Assembly: GCA_016215705.1 (NCBI GenBank)
Contig: JACRIR010000243.1
Location: 1-50,465 of the forward strand
Reading direction: 5' to 3'
From: Candidatus Poribacteria bacterium
GTDB taxonomy: Bacteria; Abyssobacteria; SURF-5
Length of the DNA stretch: 50,465 nt
Shown here: piece after piece, positions 41,522-50,439 of the stretch
Position numbering within the stretch: position 1 is the first letter of the stretch
How the letters are laid out: each line of letters starts with the position of its first letter
Notes under the pieces: generated by a model
Seen by the model: the letters and a program-made list of their open reading frames with translations, nothing else
What the model was told of the DNA's origin: nothing
The model's database searches: none
Translations under genes and position numbers: made by a program

Positions 41522-42934
41522 ATGACCCCGCGTGACGTATTGAAAATCGTGAAGGAAAACAATATTCAGATGGTAGACCTCCGCTTCATGGATTTTCCGG
41601 GATTGATGCAGCATTTCGGGATTCCGGCGACGAAGCTCAACGAGGCGATTTTTGAAGAGGGAGTCGGCTTTGACGGCTCAAGCATTCGCGGCTGGCAGGA
41701 GATACACGAGAGCGACATGCTGGTTGTCCCCGATCCCGTGTCGGCGTATGTCGACCCGTTCTACAAAGTCCCCACATTGGCTATACATTGTGACATTGCT
41801 GACCCGATTACAAAAGAGCCCTATGGTCGGGACCCTCGCTTTGTCGCACGGAAAGCCGAGAAATACCTGAAATCCACCGGTATTGCCGACACACCGTATT
41901 TCGGGCCCGAGGCGGAGTTCTTTATTTTCGACGACATCAGATTTGATCAGAACCAATACAGCGGATACTACTTCATTGATTCGGCTGAAGGAATCTGGAA
42001 TTCGGGGCGCGAAGAAAAGCCCAACCTCGGTTACAAACCCAGGTATAAAGAGGGTTATTTCCCGATGCCTCCGATGGACTCGCTCGAGGACATCCGCGCT
42101 GAGATGGCGATGACAATGATCAAGTGCGGAATGGACATCGAGGCCCAGCACCACGAGGTAGCTACCGCCGGCCAGTGTGAGATCGACATCAGGTTTGACT
42201 CGCTCGTGCGCATGGCCGACAAGCTGATGATGTTCAAGTACATAACCAAGATGGTCGCCCGGAAATACAACAAGACGGTTACATTCATGCCTAAACCGCT
42301 TTTTGCGGATAATGGAAGCGGCATGCATGTTCATCAAAGTTTGTGGAAAGGCGGAAAGCCTCTCTTCGCCGGAGACAAATATGCCGGCTTGACCGACCTG
42401 GCGCTCTACTATGCCGGCGGTTTGCTCAAGCACGCGCCCGCGTTGACCGCCCTGTGCAGTCCAACTACAAACTCCTTTAAGCGTCTTGTGCCCGGTTACG
42501 AAGCGCCGGTGAACCTGGCCTACTCGAGCCGCAATCGCAGCGCCGCGGTGCGTATCCCGATGTATTCAGCAGACCCGAAAACGAAGCGCCTTGAATACCG
42601 GCCGCCGGATTCATCGTGCAACCCGTATCTCGCATTCGCCGCGATGCTGATGGCTGGTCTCGATGGGGTGCAGAACAAGATTGACCCAGGCGCACCACTC
42701 GACAAGAACATTTATGACCTTCCGCCCGAGGAAATGGCGAAAGTGCCGTCAGTTCCCGGCTCGCTGGATAAGGCGCTCGACGAACTCGAGAAGGACTGTG
42801 ACTTCCTGCTGAAAGGCGACGTCTTTTCCGAGGATATCATAAAGACGTGGATCGACTACAAACGCAAGAAGGAAGTGGACGCGATTCGGCTTCGCCCACA
42901 TCCGTATGAGTTCTTCCTGTACTTCGATGTATGA
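41522..42934 (+). CDS. glnA: Glutamine synthetase, type I
   Basis: The 470-residue protein has the class I signatures: [11 protein letters not shown] near the N-terminus, the GQCEIDIRF block, the ATP-binding [19 protein letters not shown] and [10 protein letters not shown]. The adenylylation tyrosine is present at Y398 in [10 protein letters not shown]. It forms a dodecamer and makes glutamine from glutamate, ammonia and ATP. With P-II and the adenylylation site intact, control by the GlnD-GlnE cascade is plausible, although those genes are not in the window. A strong terminator follows 27 bp after the stop. Confidence 0.98.
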   Translation: MTPRDVLKIVKENNIQMVDLRFMDFPGLMQHFGIPATKLNEAIFEEGVGFDGSSIRGWQEIHESDMLVVPDPVSAYVDPFYKVPTLAIHCDIADPITKEPYGRDPRFVARKAEKYLKSTGIADTPYFGPEAEFFIFDDIRFDQNQYSGYYFIDSAEGIWNSGREEKPNLGYKPRYKEGYFPMPPMDSLEDIRAEMAMTMIKCGMDIEAQHHEVATAGQCEIDIRFDSLVRMADKLMMFKYITKMVARKYNKTVTFMPKPLFADNGSGMHVHQSLWKGGKPLFAGDKYAGLTDLALYYAGGLLKHAPALTALCSPTTNSFKRLVPGYEAPVNLAYSSRNRSAAVRIPMYSADPKTKRLEYRPPDSSCNPYLAFAAMLMAGLDGVQNKIDPGAPLDKNIYDLPPEEMAKVPSVPGSLDKALDELEKDCDFLLKGDVFSEDIIKTWIDYKRKKEVDAIRLRPHPYEFFLYFDV

Positions 42935-42960
42935 GATTGGTTGGTAGGATGCGCGATACA

Positions 42961-43000
42961 GGGCCATCCGGAATCCTGCAAGATTCCGGATGGCCCTTTG
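42961..43000 (+). terminator. Intrinsic terminator after glnA
   Basis: A perfect 15-bp stem (42961-42975 with 42982-42996, GC-rich, starting GGGCCATCC) with a 6-nt loop is followed by TTTG. It is the strongest hairpin in the window on the plus strand. It separates glnBA from the convergent TPR gene. Confidence 0.9.
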
Positions 43001-43077
43001 TATGTTCGCCCGTGAAAGAATATTTGGGAAGCGACCTTGCTTTCTTCGACGGCCAAGCGTAATGGAGTTGGTCGCAA

Positions 43078-45585
43078 CTACCTTGATTTCTCCGAAGCTT
43101 CACACCTATCCAGGTTCGCCCTTGCGTCTTCCAATGAGGGGTCTGCCTCAAGAGCTCGCTGCCACGCTTCCGCCGCCAGATAATCGAATCCAAGAATATA
43201 GTAAGCGACCCCAAGATTGTTATAGCAGGGTGCAAAAAGAGAGTTGGCCTGCAAGGCCGCGGAATAGCACTGGATCGCCGACACGGCGTCCCCCAGCCGC
43301 ATATAGACGTTGCCGAGATTATATTGAGCATCTGCATTCCCGGGTGTGAGCCGCACAGCCTCGCGATAACTCTTCAGCGCGCCGCCGATGTCCCCTTTTT
43401 CTTCCCTAACGGTCCCCATCGTAAAATGGGCGAAGCCGGAGTCAGCCGAAACGCCGGAAGCGCTGATAGAACCATTCTCAGTTTCAGTGGATGGACCTAT
43501 GCCCGCATCCTTCGGGCTGACCAATTCGGGCTTCCGCGCAGATTTCGCACGGATGATAGCGCTTGGCGACATGACAGGTTTGGGTCGGGATTTGTCCGCA
43601 ACTTCAGGCGTGTCTTTCGGGGGAACAGCTTGCAGCGGCGCTGTCTCAACTCGGCGTTTGACCACGGTTTCCACGAGCACGTCAAGATCGCGGCTCGCTG
43701 ATTCGGGCCGGGGATCAAGTTCTCGGGCTCTAGCCAGGGCAGTGTCGGCCTCCGCGTGACGGTTCAGCCGGCGATACACACTTCCAAGACCGTAATACGC
43801 CTCGGCGTTGTTTGGATCAATGAGGGTGGCCTTGCGATAGCTCTCGAGCGCTCCCTCGAAATCGCCTCTCTCCTCTCTTACAGCGCCCAAAGACACGCAC
43901 GCCAACGGTGAATCCGCAGCGGCGTCACTCAGCCGAGGCTGGTTCTCCTCTTTTTGAAGTTGCTGTTCCAGAGGCGGCAGATCCGGAAGGGGCTGCGGAT
44001 ATTCTCGAGTGGGTGATTTGTCATCGGACGGCGAGGGCGCAGAGAGCACGGACGGCGGTGACGCGGAGAGCGCGGGAGTGGTTGCCTCTGTCGGAAGAGG
44101 AGCCGGGGTGGCAGAAACTTCGTTGCCGAGATTACTCCGGTTTTCTTCTGTTTCGTCTTGCCGGTCAATGGGAGCCGGGGGTTCTGCCACTCGCTCAGAT
44201 CGTTCCGGCGCCGTGGACCTGTCACCAGATGCGGATGCGATCTCTGAGTTCATCGAAGGGGGCGGGCCGGCAGGAACTTCCTTGTTCGAATCGACCAGGC
44301 CCTCATCTGATTGGGTTTGCGCGGCAAAAGGCGCAGGGGGTTCCACCACTTGTTCGAGCTGTACCGGCGCCGGTGATTCACTTCCGGATGCGTCCGCCAC
44401 TATCGGTTCACTCAAAGCGGGCGAACTTGTTTGAACTTCCTTTTCGTCAGAGGGTGTGGAGTTCACAGGCTTCGTCACAGGTTGCTGCGTGTCCGTCTGT
44501 TGTTCAATGCGATCGGTTTCGCGCACGACATCATGGTCAGGCTTCAGAATCGCAGGCTCTGAATCAAGTATATGCGTTTTTGCAACAGAGGCCTCCACAT
44601 ATTCGCCACCAGCCATCTTCAGGTTGGCCCGAGCGCTTACGTTGCGAGGGTTAAGCTCGACTGCGCGCAGAAACGCTTCCTTGGCGTCTTCGTTCATTCC
44701 AGCGAGATAATACGTTGCGCCGAGATTGTTCCAGGCATCGGAATCATTCGGCTGGATGCGAAGCGCCTTGCGGTACATATCGGCAGCCTTGCCCAATTGG
44801 TTTTGCGCGCGATGCGCAAGCGCAAGATTGTAATAGCCATGAGGATACTCGGGTTGTTTGTCGATAAGCTTCTCGAGCGTCTTTTGCGCTTCTGCGAATC
44901 TGCCCGTCTCATAGTAGAGAATTCCCAGTTTGGCAAGCGCATCGGTATAGCCTGAGTCTTTGGATAGCGCGCTGATTAAGCGAAGACCTCGATCCTTTGA
45001 TGCCGCGGACGCGGACAACGCTTCCCCATATAAGGTCATTGCCTCAACGGAAGTTGTCGGAATCCGGCGGATACCAGCAAGCTGTTTTTCAGTGTAGGCG
45101 ACATTCAATGATGAAGCAATCAACACTGAGAAGTCGGCCAGCTTCGGATACAGACCGGGCGCCACCGATACAAACGAGAATTCGCCCATTTGGTGTCGGT
45201 TCAAGACCTCAAGAAAATACACGCTTACTGATATCTTCTCGCCGTTCCTGCTGAAATCACCGCCGACAGCGTAGTTGGCGCCCGAGATTCGCGCAATGTC
45301 GCACAGACTTTCCTTGAGCGCGCCCGCATCCGCAAAGCGACTGTCTTCGCGCGAGCCTCCGGGCCTCTTCTCGGACAGAACCTCCAACTCCGAGAAAGTC
45401 CTCAGGTCATTTGCAATCGAGTCTGCGATTATGACGCCGATCCAACCGTCCTCGGCGGAATCCGTCAAATTCACAAATTCCGCCACGGACACTCGAATCG
45501 GATCGGCACAGCAGTCGGCAGGAATTCCCGCCGCCGGCAGGATTGCCACCGCCAGCAAGACCACAAATGCGGCCAAACGTTTCAT
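43078..45585 (-). CDS. Secreted TPR-repeat protein with FlgO/TolB-like N-terminal domain
   Basis: The 835-residue protein has a signal peptide (MKRLAAFVVLLAVAILPAAG) followed by a domain (about 30-160) of the CsgG/FlgO/TolB-N type: VSVAEFVNLTDSAEDGWIG and IADSIANDLRTFSELEVLSEK. TPR units follow around 205-320 (for example YNLALAHRAQNQLGKAADMYRKAL, AWNNLGATYYLAGMNEDAKEAFLRAVEL). A long linker rich in P, S, E and T (about 330-555) contains repeated SE...PAP stretches. Two more TPR groups lie near 560-640 and 725-830. It is probably periplasmic and acts as a protein-binding scaffold. SD is GGGGAG. A TGATAAGAT extended -10 lies near 45632-45640. Confidence 0.82.
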   Translation of the reverse strand: MKRLAAFVVLLAVAILPAAGIPADCCADPIRVSVAEFVNLTDSAEDGWIGVIIADSIANDLRTFSELEVLSEKRPGGSREDSRFADAGALKESLCDIARISGANYAVGGDFSRNGEKISVSVYFLEVLNRHQMGEFSFVSVAPGLYPKLADFSVLIASSLNVAYTEKQLAGIRRIPTTSVEAMTLYGEALSASAASKDRGLRLISALSKDSGYTDALAKLGILYYETGRFAEAQKTLEKLIDKQPEYPHGYYNLALAHRAQNQLGKAADMYRKALRIQPNDSDAWNNLGATYYLAGMNEDAKEAFLRAVELNPRNVSARANLKMAGGEYVEASVAKTHILDSEPAILKPDHDVVRETDRIEQQTDTQQPVTKPVNSTPSDEKEVQTSSPALSEPIVADASGSESPAPVQLEQVVEPPAPFAAQTQSDEGLVDSNKEVPAGPPPSMNSEIASASGDRSTAPERSERVAEPPAPIDRQDETEENRSNLGNEVSATPAPLPTEATTPALSASPPSVLSAPSPSDDKSPTREYPQPLPDLPPLEQQLQKEENQPRLSDAAADSPLACVSLGAVREERGDFEGALESYRKATLIDPNNAEAYYGLGSVYRRLNRHAEADTALARARELDPRPESASRDLDVLVETVVKRRVETAPLQAVPPKDTPEVADKSRPKPVMSPSAIIRAKSARKPELVSPKDAGIGPSTETENGSISASGVSADSGFAHFTMGTVREEKGDIGGALKSYREAVRLTPGNADAQYNLGNVYMRLGDAVSAIQCYSAALQANSLFAPCYNNLGVAYYILGFDYLAAEAWQRALEADPSLEDARANLDRCEASEKSR

Positions 45586-45829
45586 ATCAACTCAACTCCC
45601 CAGAAGCTCACAGTCACACCTGTAAGACAAAATCTTATCACACCCCGTCATATTTTTAAAGGCCGACAGAGAATCAGCGCACTCGCGAAGGCGCGACTCT
45701 ATTTGCATACGCCTTTGACTCCCATGGCGCGCCAAGTGCTCCGGCCTCACCCCGGATAGACTCCGCGAGGCGTTCCTCGCACTTCTTTCCCGATTTCTCG
45801 ACATGGTCTTGACTTTTTCCGATTCTTAG

Positions 45830-45842
45830 TATACGCTGTATA
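45830..45842. promoter_or_regulatory. TetR operator site 1 (13-bp palindrome)
   Basis: TATACGCTGTATA is a palindrome of the form TATAC-N3-GTATA ending one base before the tetR ATG. It also overlaps a likely -10. The same palindrome with A in place of T at the third spacer base occurs after tetR. Confidence 0.75.
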
Positions 45843-45843
45843 T

Positions 45844-46443
45844 ATGAAGCGAGAACGTGAACGAGGTGACACGGGACGGCGTATCCTTCAGACGGCGAGC
45901 GAGTTGCTCGAGCGCGAAGGGATGGAGAGCGTATCCATCCGCAGGATTGCCAAGATTGTCGACGTCACCCCCATGGCGATTTACAATCACTATCCGAGTC
46001 TCGAGGCGCTGTTGCTTGCCCTCTATGAAAGAGGAGTCGAGCGGTTGACCCATCAGATTTGGAAAGCCGTTGCCAGAGCTGAGGCGCCACCGGATAAGCT
46101 TCGGGCGATGATTCGAGCATATGTAGGTTTTGGGATCAGGAATCCTCACTACTATTCGTTGCTTTTCGGCAGCAAGTTTATCCAGAAATACCTGTGGGAT
46201 CGACATCCCCGCAGTCTCGTGATGCAGAATTTCTGGGCGCCTTTCACTGAGATTATCGAAGCATGCCAGGAAGCGGGCGCAATCGATCCAGGCGCAAATC
46301 CTCAAGAGTTGGCGACGCATATATGGTCGTCGATCCACGGGTACGTCGGCTTTCTCATCATCGGGCGGTTGCAGCAGCTTTGGCAGACGGATGAACAAGG
46401 CATCACGGAGATGATGGAGAAACATCTCCTTCGGTTCCTATAA
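45844..46443 (+). CDS. TetR/AcrR family transcriptional regulator
   Basis: The 199-residue protein has the N-terminal TetR helix-turn-helix at about residues 31-50 (SIRRIAKIVDVTPMAIYNHY), preceded by RRILQTASELLEREG. The C-terminal ligand domain (IRAYVGFGIRNPHYYSLLFG, HIWSSIHGYVGFLIIGRLQQL) is the less conserved half. No SD lies before the ATG. With the likely -10 (TATACG, 45830-45835) and TTGACT at 45809-45814, transcription could start at or very near the ATG, giving a leaderless mRNA. A 13-bp palindrome overlaps the start, implying autoregulation. The gene precedes an acyl-CoA dehydrogenase and an acetoacetate decarboxylase-family gene, so its ligand may be an acyl-CoA. Confidence 0.92.
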   Translation: MKRERERGDTGRRILQTASELLEREGMESVSIRRIAKIVDVTPMAIYNHYPSLEALLLALYERGVERLTHQIWKAVARAEAPPDKLRAMIRAYVGFGIRNPHYYSLLFGSKFIQKYLWDRHPRSLVMQNFWAPFTEIIEACQEAGAIDPGANPQELATHIWSSIHGYVGFLIIGRLQQLWQTDEQGITEMMEKHLLRFL

Positions 46444-46445
46444 CA

Positions 46446-46458
46446 TATACGCAGTATA
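46446..46458. promoter_or_regulatory. TetR operator site 2 (13-bp palindrome)
   Basis: TATACGCAGTATA lies 2 bp after the tetR stop and 31 bp before the acyl-CoA dehydrogenase start. It matches site 1 at 12 of 13 positions, with both half-sites identical. Confidence 0.75.
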
Positions 46459-46489
46459 CAAAGCCGATTCAAAGATGGAGGTGGTATCA

Positions 46490-47656
46490 ATGTTGGATTT
46501 TGAGCTTTCCGACGAACAGGTTGCCCTTCGACGATTGGCCCACGAATTTGCCAATAAGGACCTAAGGCCCATCGTGCGACAACTGGATGAGGGGAAGAAT
46601 TTCAACTGGGATATCCCCAGGAAGCTCCACGAGCTTGGATTCCTCAGCCTGTTTATCCCGGAAGAGTACGGAGGCGGCTCGGGCAAGGTAACGGATGCGA
46701 TGCTTCTGATGGAAGAGATCGCAGCCGTCGAGCCGGGCGTATGCACGACAATGGGGGCTACGTGGCTGGCGACCGCTCCGCTCCTGTTCGCGGGAACGGA
46801 GGAGCAGCACAAGAAGTTCTTCCCTATTATTGCGGAGCAAGGGGGACTGGGGGCGTCCGGGACAACGGAGCCCCAGGCGGGATCGGACCTCGAAGCGAAA
46901 GTCCTCATTCCCGGCGCGTGCCGCACGGTTGCACGCAAGACAGGAAAAGAATACGTGTTGAACGGACGAAAATGCTTTATCTCGAATGCAGGTGTTGCCG
47001 GCATTTACATTATCTTCGCAGTCACCGACGCGCAACGTCCTCTGGAGACCTCATGTCTCTTTGCGGTCGAAAAGAATACGCCGGGCCTCAGCTTCGGCAA
47101 GGTCGAAGATAAGATGGGACTTCGTTCCTCGTGGACCGGCGATTTGATAATCGAGGACATGAAGCTGACCGAGATCAATCGTATCGGTCCGGAGGGAATG
47201 GGCTACCAGATTCATTTGGCCAGGCTTGCCAATGCGCGCGGTCCCGTCAGCGCACAGGCAGTCGGAATCGCGCGTGGCGCATACGAGATTGCATTGCGGT
47301 ACGCGAAGGAACGAGTGCAGGGTGGTAAACGGATTATTGAACACCAGGCAATGATCCAAAAGCTGGCCGAAATGGCAATCCAGATCGAGGCCGCCAGGTT
47401 GATGGTGTGGCGGGCTTGCTGGGTTAACGCGAATCTGCTTCCGCCGAATCGTCTCTATACGGCTATGTCGAAGGTATTCGCTACCGACATGGCTGTGCGC
47501 GTGGCGGTCGAGGCGATCCAGGTGCTCGGCGGATATGGTTACATGAAGGATTATCTCGTCGAGAAGTCTCTGCGAGACGCGAAGGTGCTGCAGATATACG
47601 AAGGCCCGAATGAAATATGCCGCGAAACCGTCATGGAAGTGTTGGCGGAAGACTGA
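46490..47656 (+). CDS. Acyl-CoA dehydrogenase family protein
   Basis: The 388-residue protein starts at the ATG at 46490, 5 nt after GGAGGTGG. It has the family layout: MLDFELSDEQVALRR, GASGTTEPQAGSDLEAKV, NGRKCFISNAGVAGIY, VQGGKRIIEHQAMIQK, IQVLGGYGYMKDYLVEKSLRDAK and IYEGPNEICRE, with the catalytic glutamate in YEG. The terminal P-N-E-I-C-R differs from the T-N-x-I-Q-R form of butyryl-type enzymes, suggesting another acyl substrate. It sits between the operator and the decarboxylase-family gene, and is the apparent main target of the TetR regulator. Confidence 0.93.
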   Translation: MLDFELSDEQVALRRLAHEFANKDLRPIVRQLDEGKNFNWDIPRKLHELGFLSLFIPEEYGGGSGKVTDAMLLMEEIAAVEPGVCTTMGATWLATAPLLFAGTEEQHKKFFPIIAEQGGLGASGTTEPQAGSDLEAKVLIPGACRTVARKTGKEYVLNGRKCFISNAGVAGIYIIFAVTDAQRPLETSCLFAVEKNTPGLSFGKVEDKMGLRSSWTGDLIIEDMKLTEINRIGPEGMGYQIHLARLANARGPVSAQAVGIARGAYEIALRYAKERVQGGKRIIEHQAMIQKLAEMAIQIEAARLMVWRACWVNANLLPPNRLYTAMSKVFATDMAVRVAVEAIQVLGGYGYMKDYLVEKSLRDAKVLQIYEGPNEICRETVMEVLAED

Positions 47657-47713
47657 TCGGGAAAGAAAGAATTTCGAGTCTGTGGGCGAGTATGACGAGG
47701 AGGAACACGCATC

Positions 47714-48451
47714 ATGAAAAAAGAAGATTTTGGTCATAGCACACCGGTGCATGCGCCGTTATATCCGGAAGGCATTCGCACGAACAAGAGGTTTGAGTTA
47801 ATCCAGGTTTTGATGAAGCCGAATCCGGAGAAAGCGGCAGCGCTCATACCCGAGCCGCTCGAGCCTGAGGCGGAACCACTGGCGGCAGTAATTGTCGCCA
47901 ACTACAGGTTCGTGACAAACATTGGTCCTTACCGCGAGGCCATTGTCAATATCACGGCGAGATACAAGGGCGAGCCGGTCGCATACACCGCCTATATTTA
48001 CGTGGACAGCGACGCGAGTCTAGCAGGCGGCCGCGAGCGGTTTGGGCATCCCAAGAAAATGGCCGAGCTTACGCTCAGCCAGGACTGCGAAGTAGTCCGC
48101 GGCACATGCACCAGACGAGGGTTCAAGATAGTTGATGCTGCCGTGTGCATTTATCGCGACGCCAACATGGAACATGTGTTGATGCGGCCTCTTTACCAAC
48201 TGAAGGTGGTCCCTCAACCGGATGTTAACGCACAGGCCGACATCAGTCTGGTGAAAACGTGGCAAGAGGACCTCGAGTTCCACGAAATGCTGGGCGGACC
48301 TGCGACGGTGAGTTTTGAACGTTCTCCGGCCGATCCCATCTATCAACTGGAGCCTGCCGAGATTATCGGCGGCGTGTACGTTGTCGGAAGTCTCAAAGGT
48401 CCCTACGGGGAAGAGGTGGAAAGATTCAAGGGGCGAACCTTTTGCGCCTGA
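47714..48451 (+). CDS. Acetoacetate decarboxylase-family protein
   Basis: The 245-residue protein has the superfamily signature GRERFGHPKKMAEL, with the PKK lysine pair that carries the Schiff-base residue in classical acetoacetate decarboxylase. It also has the N-terminal LIPEPLEPEAEPLAAVIVANY and the C-terminal EIIGGVYVVGSLKGPYGEEV segments. It is cytosolic, unlike the paralogue at 12574-13467. It lies 57 bp after the acyl-CoA dehydrogenase gene with GAGGAGG as SD, so both enzymes are likely coexpressed under the TetR regulator. The substrate is not known; a beta-keto acid or its CoA derivative is plausible. Confidence 0.85.
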   Translation: MKKEDFGHSTPVHAPLYPEGIRTNKRFELIQVLMKPNPEKAAALIPEPLEPEAEPLAAVIVANYRFVTNIGPYREAIVNITARYKGEPVAYTAYIYVDSDASLAGGRERFGHPKKMAELTLSQDCEVVRGTCTRRGFKIVDAAVCIYRDANMEHVLMRPLYQLKVVPQPDVNAQADISLVKTWQEDLEFHEMLGGPATVSFERSPADPIYQLEPAEIIGGVYVVGSLKGPYGEEVERFKGRTFCA

Positions 48452-48490
48452 AGCGGTCCCGGTCGATTCGGCAAATTTCGCCGCTTTTTC
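48452..48490 (+). terminator. Probable terminator after the decarboxylase-family gene
   Basis: AAGCGG (48452-48457) can pair with CCGCTT (48482-48487), followed by TTT; alternatively CGGC and GCCG form a tighter hairpin before CTTTTT. A new promoter begins at 48494. Confidence 0.55.
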
Positions 48491-48493
48491 GCT

Positions 48494-48522
48494 TGACCCG
48501 TAGGCACACCCTTGATAGAATA
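48494..48522 (+). promoter_or_regulatory. Promoter for the acyl-CoA synthetase-type gene
   Basis: TTGACC (48494-48499), a 17-nt spacer and TAGAAT (48517-48522), preceded by TG-A. Initiation near 48529 gives a leader of about 284 nt that contains a repeat and no gene. Confidence 0.65.
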
Positions 48523-48812
48523 GCCCTTGGCTCCCGGCAAAAGGAATCTCATTTAGCGAATGCCTCAAACAACTGTACTGCTCAATATCAGAATCACGAA
48601 TTCTTGTCGTGATTCTCTTTTCTTCTTCTTTCCCCAAATCCGTGTTAATCCGTGGCAATCCGTGGATAAGAATGACTCTTCTTCTTTTCTTCTTCTTCTC
48701 CCCGAATCCTTGAAATCAGTGGTTCCCAATGCTCTTTCTTTTGTTTGGTTGCGGCTTTGCCGCGCTGTGCGAATCCTAAGCAGGTCTTTCCCTTTATATG
48801 ATTGGAGACACA
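48523..48812. other. Long leader stretch with AATCCGTG triplicate
   Basis: No gene is seen. Three AATCCGTG words occur at 48637-48665, a small repeat known from many bacterial genomes, along with C- and T-rich runs (TTCTTCTTC). No riboswitch pattern is recognised. Confidence 0.5.
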
Positions 48813-50312
48813 ATGGCGTTGCGTGCTATGCCGGGAACCAGTGAAATTCTAACGAACCTCTTCGAGCCGAAATCGATTGCGCTCATCGGCGCGTCGAAGA
48901 GCCCAACAAAATGGGGATTCCTCATCCTCATGAACCTCACCCTCGGCGGCTACAAAGGCAATATCTACCCCGTTAACCCCAAAGAGACGGAAATCCTCGG
49001 CCTCAAAGCGTATCCCTCCATATCCGATATTCCGGGTCATGCTGATTTGGTGGTCATTGCGGTTCCAGCAACACATGTGGCGCAAGTCATCCGCGAGTGC
49101 AAAGGCAAAGCAAAAATCGCGCTCGTGATAACCGCCGGCTTCGGCGAGCTCGGGCCGGGAGAGAAGAAGATGGAGGACGACGTTGTCCGTGCCGCTCGAG
49201 AGAATGGTATCCGCGTCGTAGGCCCGAACTGCAACGGCGCAATGTGCTCGAATCCGGCGTGCATGTACGCGCTCATGCCTTCCTATTTCCCGCGGCCAAA
49301 CACGCTCAGCATGGCCTCACAGAGCGGTAACGTCGGCGGCATCATGCTCCGCATGTCCGTGCTCCGCAACTGCGGGTTCGGCAAATATGTGAGCACAGGC
49401 AACGAGGCCGACCTGCACGTCGAAGACTATTTCGATTATTTCTTGAACGACCCGGCTACCGATGTCATCCTATCGTATGTCGAAGGGCCACGCGACGGAA
49501 AGAAACTGATGCAGGTGGCCCGCGCCGTGACGCCCCATAAGCCGATCGTAATGATAAAAGGCGGCCGCACACCCGCCGGCAGCATAGCCGCCAACTCGCA
49601 CACCGGCTCGCTCGCCGGCGCCGACACCGTGTTCTCCGCCATGTGTAAGCAATCGGGCATAATTCTTGTGAATGATATCGACGAGTTGTTCGACGTAGGA
49701 CTTGCTCTCAAACGACAGCCTCTGCCGCGCGGCAACCGCGTCGCCATACTGACCACCGGCGGAGGGCTGGGAGTCCTTTGTGCAGACGTGTGCCACAGCA
49801 TCGGATTGGAAGTCGTATCCCTCAAATCCGAAACCATTAAGCGGCTCGATTCCGTCCTTCCGCCGTGGTGGAACCGTGGGAATCCCGTCGACCTTGTGGC
49901 CGGACTCACGCGAAGCAGCGTGACGGGCTGTCTCGATGCGCTCGCGCGCGCCGACGAAGTAGACTGCATCCTTGCGCTCGGCATGGGATTCGGCTCGGCC
50001 CGCGCAAAACTGCTCAAAGACACGTCGCTTTACCAGGACCCCGACGTGAAGAAAATGTGTGAGCGATCGATCGAAGAAGACATGAATTCCGCCCGCGCAG
50101 TGATTGAGTGTATCGACAAATTCAACAAGCCGGTCCTGGTCGTCTCCGAGGCAGCGGTTTTGTCCAAGGAGGATAGGAAGGGCTCACTTGAGTTGCTCGA
50201 GTCGAACGGCGTTTTCCCATATCCCAGTTTCGTGCGCGCGGCAAGGGTAATGAAGTGCCTGGTTGAAAGACAGCGGTTTCTGCGTGCAGAGGGGTCAGGT
50301 CTACACACTTGA
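48813..50312 (+). CDS. ADP-forming acyl-CoA synthetase, alpha-subunit-type protein
   Basis: The 499-residue protein starts at the ATG at 48813, following TTGGAGA. It has a CoA-binding domain (PKSIALIGASKSPTKWGF, a Rossmann-type start; GPNCNGAMCSNP) and two succinyl-CoA ligase-like domains with the phosphohistidine segment NSHTGSLAGAD and the hinge MIKGGRTPAGS. Such proteins convert acyl-CoA, ADP and phosphate to acid, CoA and ATP, gaining energy. They usually need a beta subunit with an ATP-grasp domain, either fused or next door; here the last residues are SGLHT and no beta domain is fused. The stop codon lies inside the left arm of a 21-bp inverted repeat, so the C-terminal residues may come from an insertion. 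Confidence 0.88.
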   Translation: MALRAMPGTSEILTNLFEPKSIALIGASKSPTKWGFLILMNLTLGGYKGNIYPVNPKETEILGLKAYPSISDIPGHADLVVIAVPATHVAQVIRECKGKAKIALVITAGFGELGPGEKKMEDDVVRAARENGIRVVGPNCNGAMCSNPACMYALMPSYFPRPNTLSMASQSGNVGGIMLRMSVLRNCGFGKYVSTGNEADLHVEDYFDYFLNDPATDVILSYVEGPRDGKKLMQVARAVTPHKPIVMIKGGRTPAGSIAANSHTGSLAGADTVFSAMCKQSGIILVNDIDELFDVGLALKRQPLPRGNRVAILTTGGGLGVLCADVCHSIGLEVVSLKSETIKRLDSVLPPWWNRGNPVDLVAGLTRSSVTGCLDALARADEVDCILALGMGFGSARAKLLKDTSLYQDPDVKKMCERSIEEDMNSARAVIECIDKFNKPVLVVSEAAVLSKEDRKGSLELLESNGVFPYPSFVRAARVMKCLVERQRFLRAEGSGLHT

Positions 50313-50343
50313 CAGTGTATTTACTGTCAAGTGTGTAGACCTG
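50296..50343. repeat. Perfect 21-bp inverted repeat overlapping the end of the acyl-CoA synthetase gene
   Basis: 50296-50316 is the exact reverse complement of 50323-50343, with a 6-nt GTATTT loop. The arms begin CAGGTCTACACACTTG. The gene stop (50310-50312) lies in the left arm. There is no T-tract after it and no transposase nearby. It resembles a REP-like or miniature palindromic element rather than a normal terminator. Confidence 0.8.
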
Positions 50344-50386
50344 GTAATGTGAAAAAGCGGGCATCCAAGTGTTGCAGTTGGTATAA

Positions 50387-50399
50387 AATACGCAGTTAA
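50387..50399. promoter_or_regulatory. Possible third, degenerate TetR operator
   Basis: AATACGCAGTTAA matches the operator TATACGCAGTATA at 10 of 13 positions. It sits directly after a TATAAA -10-like element (50382-50387) and upstream of the gene starting at 50440. One half-site is nearly intact and the other is broken. Confidence 0.3.
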
Positions 50400-50439
50400 G
50401 GTAAGAACAAACCAACCAGTCAACGCAAGGAGGCCCGAG

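Noticed and set aside
45586-45843. A third regulatory gene between the TPR gene and tetR
   Set aside because: The 258 bp hold promoters for both divergent genes and no frame with an SD.
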